This document shows positions 23,551 to 34,300 of a stretch of DNA of 64,000 nucleotides, piece after piece. Position 1 is the first letter of the stretch. The number at the start of each line of letters is the position of its first letter. A program made the position numbers and the translations under genes. Source of the stretch: Sinonovacula constricta (taxonomy: Eukaryota > Mollusca > Bivalvia > Cardiida > Solecurtidae); assembly GCA_007844125.1 (NCBI GenBank), contig CM017558.1, positions 56,808,702 to 56,872,701 on the forward strand, written 5' to 3'. The notes under the pieces were generated by a model that was not told where the DNA came from, ran no database searches, and saw nothing but the letters and a program-made list of their open reading frames with translations.

Positions 23551-25347
23551 GTAAGTTAATTATTCTGTTGACATATAACAATTAAACTGCCTCCTCAACA
23601 AGACTGATTTGTTTGTGTTTAACTTTAAGAGAGACGCCTCCTTCACCTGAAACTAAAAGTAAATTAATGCATTTGAGACAGTTTCTATTAAACTACTTAC
23701 TAATAAACTGCCTATGTGGCACGAGCGACGTGGTTTGGTTTAAAATATTACTCTACCCTTGGTGTGGTGAACATATACTGCCTTTTACTAGATCGTATTT
23801 TATATTTCAGTACGGAACGTGGCACTGGGAAAATCAGTTGCACTGTCCACAACATTGAATAGTTACGCCCAAAGTAAACCCTCTAGCGCTGTGGATGGTA
23901 TAATATCCGGAGACATCCATAAATGTTGGTGTTGTGTCAGTACTGTCAGTGAAGAAAACCCTTGGCTTACGGTGGACCTTGGGGAAGAATACCTGGTTCA
24001 GAAAGTTGTCGTCATCGGTAGAAGTGACAACAGGAAAAATGAGAGTGAGTAAATTTACTTATAATGTATCGGCCATTCGAGAACGGTTTTGATATTTTTT
24101 TGTAGTGGCATGAGATGTTTTGCATATATTACTCAACCAAGTGTCAGAAACCTTTAGTCCTGTCGCCACGAAATGGGCAGGTTCAGCTTTTGGTAATCTG
24201 CTCTAATACAGCATTTCCACCGAGAAATGACATATCACATACTGCAGATTCTACCGTTGGTTACTTTGGCGCTACTGACCAAATGACATGTGACCATTAT
24301 AGCCCTATTTATCAAGGCGCACTAAATATGTGAACTACACGGCGTCTAATAAATATTGCACGCTAGTAAAACCGTATGGTCAATAGATTAAGCTTTTATA
24401 ATGAGCGGGTAAAAAAGCGACGACAAATGTACAATGAAATACTGTTGACAACTTAAGTTAAGTAAGGCATATTTTCATTTTCTTGTCAAAATATTAGTCC
24501 ACCATTGGCACGGGGGTGTAGTGCAGCGAAACGTAGCATAAAGTACACATTTGAATGCAACGTGTTCGAACTGAGAAGAACATCAACATTATTAAGTCTA
24601 GCATGCGGCGTCACATTGACGCAATGGCGGTATCAAAACAAGTCAGACAGGCAGTTGGTGGCTACCACAATCATTTAACATGGAAGGAAACATTAAAACG
24701 CTGTTCGCATGGGTTGCGACTAACAAGGTTTTACTTTTTAATACTTGTTTTGTTTCCGGTAAACAAAGAAATTGTTGTTTTTAACTTAGATTGACTTTCA
24801 ATTGTACGTGGCATATTTGCAAAATATATCAAACTAAATGCATTTAATCACAGGATACATTGTTTCTTTCCAGTTTCACGTAATCTGACAAATCTTCAGA
24901 TGTTCAATGGCAACCATACCTCAATAGGCCAACAATTGCCACAGATGCAAATAGAAATGGACAACAACACTGCTACAGCCAAAAACGTAGATCAGTTTTT
25001 AAGACATATAACTCTCAAACGACCTCGGTCAGCACATAATGAATGGTTCCTTACAGTGTGTGAGATAGAGATTTATGTCATGGGTAAGCTTGGCTATGTC
25101 TTGATAATAGCCGATGGTAAAAAGTACTGATGTTGTTATTATTATTATATATACTGCAAAAACAATCATATTAAAATCAAAGAAAACTTTATAGGTGTAT
25201 GTATAAACTGTATATGTTTTCTTTTTATTACAGATAAAACAATATAATTTTCGAATTACAGGAAGAACAATTATGCTAGGCATGAAAGGCAGTGGAAAAT
25301 TCAAAACAAGAAGTAGCAGCTGAAAATATGGGCGTAAGAAAGAAATA

Positions 25348-25385
<38 letters not shown>

Positions 25386-28300
25386 TTAATACTTGAAACC
25401 CATAGTCGTGAAATAATAAGTATTACTTGTACATCTATTATTATTCGGTATGCATATTTTCCGATAAATCATTCGAATTCGAATCCGTAGTTTCATATAC
25501 AATGTTCGCAAAATTAATTCCTATCATAATCTCTCCCATTGTAGATGACAAAAGAGAATTCCATACCGTGAACCCAGCGGTTATTATTATAAGCAATAAC
25601 ATTTAGCAATGTGTGTTACTTGCATGATTTATTTCATTGACAGAATGTCCCAGTGGACAGTACGGAAATGGTGTCTGTAATAAAACATGTGGCCACTGCA
25701 AGAATGGAAGTTCTTGTGATAGTGTTACGGGACAGTGCAGTGAAGGTTGTGATCCTGGATATGTGGGGAACACGTGCACACGTGGTAAGTATCTCTGTCC
25801 CATTTCATTGCTTAAACTTCCTATTAAATTAAGAAATTTATTTTGACCATTTCATAAAGTATTGCAATGTTAGATACATGCGATAAGTTTTAACCTGTTT
25901 TAAGATAGCATAACTTTCAGTATAATAGTTTCGCCATTTTATGCAGTTCACCTGTTGGAGCATATAAAGAGAGAGAGTATAAATAGCGTAAAAAGAGGGG
26001 TTCATAAATAATATAATATAGAGAGTCAGTGATCATTTTATCTTTTTATGTGTCCACAGGATGCACACTTTCAGAAATAATTGATCTTAACAACAAACGA
26101 AGGGTCCTTATATATAAGGTATACCGTTTATTATTGTAATACTACCTCATTTCCCAAATTTCGTCTTCACCTTTACAATAAAGAAACCACGAATAAGTTG
26201 TTAAAACGTACATGATTTCTTGGTGCCTAACAGTGCATCATCAGTATTATTATTGTTTGCCTCGGGTTCCCAGTTACCAACATTGTAGAAAAGTGCTGTC
26301 AGTGTTTGCTGTCATTTAACTTCGGGCAAACCTTTCTTTTTCGGAGGCATCGCAAAAATATCTTACTGACTAATTGTTTACAAACAGACGACAACACGTG
26401 TTGTATACGATCCGTTTAATAGGCTTGTTTCCATTGGGTAAGCCGTCGCAATGGAACCAATCGGTGGGTAATTCTCCGGTGCGCATTCAGATTTTACCTG
26501 GTGCCTGTGTAATGTCTACCAAAGTGGATTTGTCGTATTATCGTAGGCATGTTTATAATGAGGGTCTCAGATTGATTTTCGTGACTAGTCTAAATTGCAT
26601 CGTCCTTATAGACGCACATATTTATGTTTCTTGAGTCTAACATAAAAAAGGAAAATAAGAAACGGATCCCTGATCATTACCAAAACTATTAAAATTCAAT
26701 AAACTACCAAACTGCAGAAATAGCAAACACGTTAGCTTAAAATGGTTTCGGGAAATTGAGATATAATGGTTCTGCACACGACTGTGGGATGTTGATCCAG
26801 ATGAAAGAAATGGTTAAATAATCCAGTGTCACTGTTTATATTTTGAAAACTTTTAGAAAGTTTACGTTTAACATATAACCAAATGCTTTCTATAATATAC
26901 AAGTCTGGTGACTCAGCTGGCCATTATATCGATTTTAAATTATTTCTTGACTTGTAAAGAGAAACACTGTGGACAAGTTGTGCAAGGTGCGTTATCGTCT
27001 TCGAACAAGAATTTCTGCAATGGAATATGACGAGCAACAGCTGATCGCAAATACTCATCGATAGTACTTTCTCATAGATAATACTTTCCATCAACTTTCC
27101 ATAAATTTCCAACACCGGTTCAACAAATACAATCCCATACCATAGACCTTTATAACCTTGTTCTTAATGTCGGTCGATAACAGTTCTTGTCGGTAACGTT
27201 TCGCTGTCTTTCGCCACACATAAACACGTTTATCTTCTCCAACGACTACTTGACTTTAATCATAAAAACTTATTTGTCACGGAACTGGCAATTTTCTCTA
27301 CACCATGCAAGTTTCTTCGCCCTATTTACTTTAATTACAGCTACACGTTACCTTTTTTACACGTTTTTAAAACTATTTTTGTGTAAATGATGCTGAATAG
27401 TTTGTTTTGAAACTTTAAAATTTATTTGTAATGTCTATCAGAAAATCACTCCAGTTACAGTTTACAATGCATTGTAAATGGCGATAGTCTCATTCTTTTA
27501 CAAGTGCACTTCCCTTCTCGGTGAGATTTCGATTACTCCCGTTTCCCCGAATCTTTTCTAAGTTGTTGATATAGTATTAAGTGGTATTCCTAATCCATTA
27601 TCCATTGCTTATTTCTTTAATGAAATGTCCCTCAGGAAGCAAATCCACAGTCACTTTTTACATCACTAGGGATTTCCTGGCCAAGACTATCCATACTGAA
27701 AACGGGTCAACATAAGCTTATATACGACAATTAACTTAGAATTATTATGTCACATACTATCTTCAAGGTCATATGCCAGTTATAGCTGTGTTTGGCCCGA
27801 ATTTAACATTATGATTTAAAGGAGAGTAATCGCACATATTGTCGACGTCTTACATCTGAACAGGATCTGAACGTCCATTACGAATAGTTTTTGCAAGTAA
27901 CTGTCTATACTTTTATTATAACTGTCATTTACAATTGGCAAGTATCCGATAAATTATCCAACATATAACTTCCCCATTCCCAAGACAAGTACAGTCATCT
28001 GTTGCGTGCTTATCTATGATCCATTTTGTAGCTCGTATGAATTGTCTATGCCTTACAATACTTTATTTTATCTAAAGGCCATTTTAAATGTATTTAAGTA
28101 ATGATTTACAATTAATGCAGTTGAATACTCTGAAGGAATGTATGGTTACTGCATAATGCCAGTCCTTGTGATATAATAACATTACTGGCTATAGTAAAGA
28201 GGAATAGGCGATACATGTCAGGGTCGGTGATTGTTAAGGATTAGATAGCAGTGACAGATGGTGATCACTCTAGCGAGGTCCAGCTTTATTGGTGGAGGAG

Positions 28301-31300
28301 AACGTCTGGGTAGATTCTAGTCACCTGGGAGACCTTCCTGCATTTAGGCCTTCGTCCCAAACGGGACTCAAACCCACGGTGAGAGGCTAAGCAGTCAAAG
28401 TAGTTAAAAATCAACGACTCTACGTCTACGCCACGGGCGCCACGCAGTTGAATTATGTGTTATATTACATAAACAGTTGCATTTTTTCCAATTGAACTTG
28501 CATAGACGGTTAATATGGCAACTGTAGTCAACTATGTAACTGTTCCTTTGAACATCCCTGTAACCATAAGACTGGAAGCTGTGCAATGGGATGCTCGTCT
28601 GGTTACGAAGGGCAAACCTGTCACCATGGTAAGATTTTATTCGATATTAAAATAGAACGAATGTAAACAATTTCTACAGAAAAATATTAACACATTAAGT
28701 TTATATACATTGAAGCTTGCATGGATGGTTACTATGGCAACTGTAGTCAAATGTGCGGCAACTGCTCCAAGAACCATCCTTGTGATCAGGTGACTGGAAG
28801 GTGTCCCGATGGATGTTCGCCAGGCTACAAGGGTGATACATGTCACGACAGTGAGCACGCATTACGCCGTCAAATATTGCTAAATAGTGCTAATAAGGCC
28901 GCTTTTATTGTCGTTTCTTCCATTTCTAAGTTGAATATCGAAATCGAAAAGTGCGTGTTCCATTGTTTTTATAGATTATTTTAACAACTCATTTTTATTA
29001 CATTTTCCCTTTCACAACAGAAGTATTTCACGAGATCTAAGCTTTCTGGAAATACTACAATAAAATATTTCACGGGATTATTGTAGCTGTCGTGGTTTCT
29101 GTAATGACAACTGTTCTACTAAAGTTATATATATGGAATTGTGGATATTACACTATAAAGTACGACAGAATTTACATTTATTATTTTTATTAATGTGTTA
29201 GATTAAACCTTGTTTTAATATATTTTAATATATAAAATACATTAACACGTATTGTTTATAAATGTATACATAGATTGCGCAGTTGGTTACTATGGTAACT
29301 GTAGTCAACTTTGCGGCAACTGTACCGAAGGACAATCATGTGATCAAGTGGATGGAAGCTGTCCTGGTGGATGCTTACCAGGTTACAAAGGATATACCTG
29401 TCACGAAGGTGAACTCGTCTTTAGAAAAACTAATACTTATGTTGTGTGTGTTTCTCGCTGTTGCTTCAAATTAATTTAAACATTTTATCTTTGCTGTTAA
29501 TTTGTTTTATCCCTAAACCTTACTGCACGTGCTCAGTTTTACCTTGATCCCTTTTAAAGACCACCAAAAGTATTTCACAAAACATAATTCACAAAATTTA
29601 GTTTAAGCAACCCCGTGATCATGTTTAGCTTTTACATGAGGGTATTGGTGTTTTATAATGTGAACCGGGTCAATATGGTAACAACTGTTCGGAGATGTGC
29701 GGAAGCTAGTCGTCAATCACCTGACCGGATATTGTCCAGGAAGTTGTGGATCTGGGTATAAAGGCGACAAACGCCACGAAGGTACACATATATCATAGTC
29801 ATAAGCGTGCGTAGATTATCCAATTAACCATGTAAAGCACTTTTAGCCAGCCTACGTCGGCAGTACCTATCTAAAGAATTATTAGACATAAGAAACAGAG
29901 GTGTTAACTTTGTAACCAACAATGCATTACCGTCTGCTGAATATACAATACACCGGATTACCAAACACAAGCCTCAATATTTCAGTTTTGTACTGAGTTT
30001 CCTTTGATGTGTCAGTATTAATGTGATGAGTTTTGTCTACATTTTATGTATACGATATAACTTAAGTAATCTTGGTTGTTCCCTGGATTGCCGGACAAAA
30101 TCAGTAAACAATAAAAAACGAGAAAGGCCGATAGTGAACACGTAATATATGAAAAAGGTCGAGATATGGGTCTATTTAATCCACTTTTATCTTCCTTTTA
30201 CAACTTAACAAAGTCAAAATGCTTCCGTTTAATTAACACAAGTTTTAATATAAAATAAATACAGCAGATGCAATATGTAATTCATTTCTATTTTTAATAT
30301 ACTTTTATAATGCGCGCGGAGAAGGGCCAAATTGTGATGGTGCTCAACATTTTTGTGTTTTTGTACAAAATTTGGAACTGTTTTGGACTTTGAATTAGAT
30401 ATTTGGATGTATAAAGGTACATATTTCGTGAATTCTAATTTATTTGCCAAACTGCAGAAAACACTTTGTTAGAAAAAAAACTCAAGCCAAGCCATATCAA
30501 TTAAAAATGGCACGCGATGCCGGAAAATGAATGTGTCGGGTTTGCTATTTATTGTTAAATGACTCATCACGGATTTGTTCTTACTTTAACATTTGGCTTG
30601 CAAAAAGAATACCCTTGTCAAATGTATTTTCAAAATTTGGTGTATGTTGCAATGCTCATATGACTTTGTCATATATTGTTTTAGATTAAACGCGTTCGTG
30701 ACCTTGTGTTTAAAACTCTGAAGTAACCATAAAGTGAGACAGTTGAAATGAAACGACGCCTTGCAACGCGTATAGTGGAGAGTTTGGAAAACAAGCCTAC
30801 CAGTGGCATATTAACTTACATCGGTGCTGGATGGTGCTCCATTCGATGACCTTAAAATTTTTTTAAGCATGCCAAAGACTACACACTTTGATCAAAACAA
30901 GACAAGAAGCTTAAAATACCAAGAAATAGACGGGTTAAAATCGATGATTACAGATTTGCGAGTTGATGTTTTATCCGTCACAGTGGAAAATAAAGTGAAA
31001 GTAATGTGTAACCCGATGCACAAAGTAAACAAAGAGAATACTCAATCCATTATACAGATCGAACATACAATAAACGAGTGCGTCAGATTAATCCAGTGTG
31101 TACTGTGTGGAAGATGCACTGGCGTTGTAAGCATACAGAGCAAACTGAAAACGCTAAAAGCCTTCATGTGTTCGAGATATGTAGATACAGAGAAAAACAT
31201 TAAGCCCTTGAAAAACTATAAAGATAAGGACGACCTAGTTGTCTCCCATGAATGCAATAGGGATTTTGCTATTGCCCATTGTGTCGACAAATAATGCGAC

Positions 31301-34300
31301 CTAATGTTGAAATACGTCAAACCATTGAGGATGGTGCGTATGGGATGACGATGGCGTCATGTGATGAGCCAGAAGAGAGCATAATGCTATCCCTGTATCC
31401 GACCAAAGTTTTGTTGTCAGTAGTCAGGGAGGACGTGCCGGTGGCAAATGGTCGTTCCTGCGCAACACCGACGATCTCTAATCCTAGAATGTACTCTTTC
31501 TCTATTGATGGGAATAACAACTGCCCCCCGACTTCCAGAGGTTCACCTCCAGAGTGCCGTATAATGCCGTTGCGTCAGAAAATAAAATTCCAAGTCCAAG
31601 GGTACCACCATCCACTTAACCGAGAGAGTCCGACAGGGTCAACATACCGGTAGTCAATGAATCCGCTAGCCATAACAACAAGGAGTCACGTGGACACTAC
31701 ACTCTTAGTCACGTAAATCGGCATATAATGTTCATACGTTCACCATTAGGCTGATAATAAATTCGGTGATAGCTAAGAAGATTGTATTAAATACGTACGC
31801 AAGAGAACAGAACTTTTATATTGAGGGCTTTTTACGATCTGTGAATGGTGACTCTTAATTCCAATAGGAGGAGGCGTGCTATTAAAGCGACACACATATT
31901 TATTTACCGACCAGAGTACCGTGAGACTGCAATCATCCGTCTCAACGTAGAAGCAGATAGCTCTGAAGAGGTACATGGCCGAGTTTCTTGCCTCGTGGTA
32001 TTATCTGTAGACCCTGGCTGAGTAAATTCAAAAGAAACACCTTTACTTAGAGTAAAATGACCAACACAGGTGATAGATATGAGATATGGACATAACTTAC
32101 AAGGGATATTTTAAGCATGAATACCATATTTATTCGACTGTCATTTTTTCTTGATATTTCAATGTTTAACATCAAATTGTGCACTTGGAACCGCACAGGA
32201 ATAATGACTAGTGCTCTTGAAAATGATTAATATGAGAATCAAATTATTCCCTCTAGCATTTTTCATTATCTCATTGTTACTCCCGTAACGTAATTTTGTA
32301 CATCTTATGTAACCATTTTAAGTCATCTTGGATGTTCTCTGAAATACTGCCGAAAATCTGTATCTTAAAATGAGAAAGGCCGATGGAGGTTACATAACAT
32401 TCGGGAAGTCGTGATGTGGGTCTGTTTAGTCTACTTTCATCTTTATTTCGCAAATGAACTAAACAGGTAATAGGTATTTATATTTATTTCACACAAGTAA
32501 CTAAGTCGTTATAAAACAGCAGATGCAGTGTGCATTCATGTCTACAGTATGGAATTAAAAAGTAACTAAAGTACACTCTTAACTTATATATAATATTGCC
32601 TCGCTCTTTTTTAATAAGTATTTTATATGTAAACGAGGGATTTACAATCACGTCATAACAGAGAAACTGACTGAGGAGCCTTTTTCATAATAGCGCATAC
32701 TAATGATTTATTTATACGGATGAAATCTCTGCTATTTTAAACTGTTTACGTGATTTGCTCCTGTAATTATATTTTTATTTCGCTAGGACTTAAGCGATGC
32801 CCTTTTAAGAAACTGGTTCGTTAAAAACATGCTTGATTTTATTAACTTTATAAAGCAATTTATAAAAATATATTAACCTATTTAAGATAGCTGTATGATA
32901 ATATCTATGATGTTTCATGCATAGTGACATATGTTCTAAATTATATCTAGCTATTTAAAATATAGAATTATATTTATATAGTATTTTATCGAGTATCAGC
33001 GTTGTATAATATAGAATAGATTATCCTATCGTTTTTAAGAATATATTATTTTTTGTTTCAGAATGTCATCCTGGCACATACGGTAAAGACTGTTCCCAAT
33101 TCTGCGGTCAGTGTTTTGAAAACGAAATATGCCATCATATTAACGGTACCTGCTTCAAAGGTTGTACTGGGGACTTCTACGGAATCCTTTGTAAAGCAAG
33201 TCAGTAGTAGGAAACCAATTCAGTTGATAACTATTTATTTACATGTTTCTATTTAAACTTCATGTTTAGGTTAAGAAGAGTAAGCACACTGTGACAGATG
33301 TAAAATATATCTTCGTTAACCATCATAAAATATGCGATACTGTAGCTTAATACAAACCTCAAACTAATGTGTTTTCAAAAGGTTATTTTTCGGCAAGATT
33401 TTGAAGCGTAAAAATGAAAATGTGTCAGGTAATGCAATTGCGACACTAACATTTTTAATTAATAAGTCATTACAATATATATTTTTTAAACTAGAGGCTA
33501 TTCCAGATGCATCGGTACTAATAGCTCGATGTTGATTGATCTACATTGAGTTATTTCCACTATTTAAAGTATCTTTATCCTAGGACATCCTAAGAACGGA
33601 GCTGCAGACGATCAAGGTTCCCACATGGCGACTGTTGCGGTGTCGGTCAGTGTATGTGCCGCAGCTGCTGCTGTCACTGCCATCGTCACTGTGCGTGTTA
33701 TGAAAAGAAAACGCATGCTAATGTCAAGGTACTGTGTATCTGCTTTAATACAACCTTTCTCTATTATTAACTTAAACTTCTATCTTTATATACGAAACAT
33801 AAACACATATATGTTTGTATTTATTTATACATAGATAAAGTCATCTATGATCTATCCTTATATACACTAAAGTTTATTAAACTAGAATATAGAATGATAA
33901 TTTACCTATGATTAAATACATGTAGCAGGAACGAGTCTACTTACGAAGTACCAGTGTGGCATGCGCACGAATATGAATCTGCTTACTCCGTACTAGACAA
34001 CACTCATAACTTATGTAAGTTACATTTAGACATAACATTTTGTGAATCTCTTGGAATAACATTTTAAATTGTTTCGCGATAACACGTGCTGTTGTTCGCA
34101 TTTTACCATACTGATATAGAAAAAAAACGACTTTATACAATATTAGCTTATCAACAGGACTGAATTACATTGACAGTAAAATGGACCTTTTAACGTTTGT
34201 TTTCTGACGTGTGTGTTTACTGAAAATCCACCTAAGAGCAAGTCTTTTTAAAATGCAGTAAACGGAAACATCTTTTTGAAGCTAACTTAACGATTCGTAG

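Noticed and set aside
31317..31520. Minus-strand ORF within the intronic ORF region
   Set aside because: Antisense to the longer + strand frame; kept only as a caveat because its composition is not implausible.
30824..31653. TIR-domain protein
   Set aside because: The stretch KDKDDLVVSHECNRDFAI faintly recalls a TIR box 1, but no box 2 or box 3 follows and there is no LRR or death domain before it.
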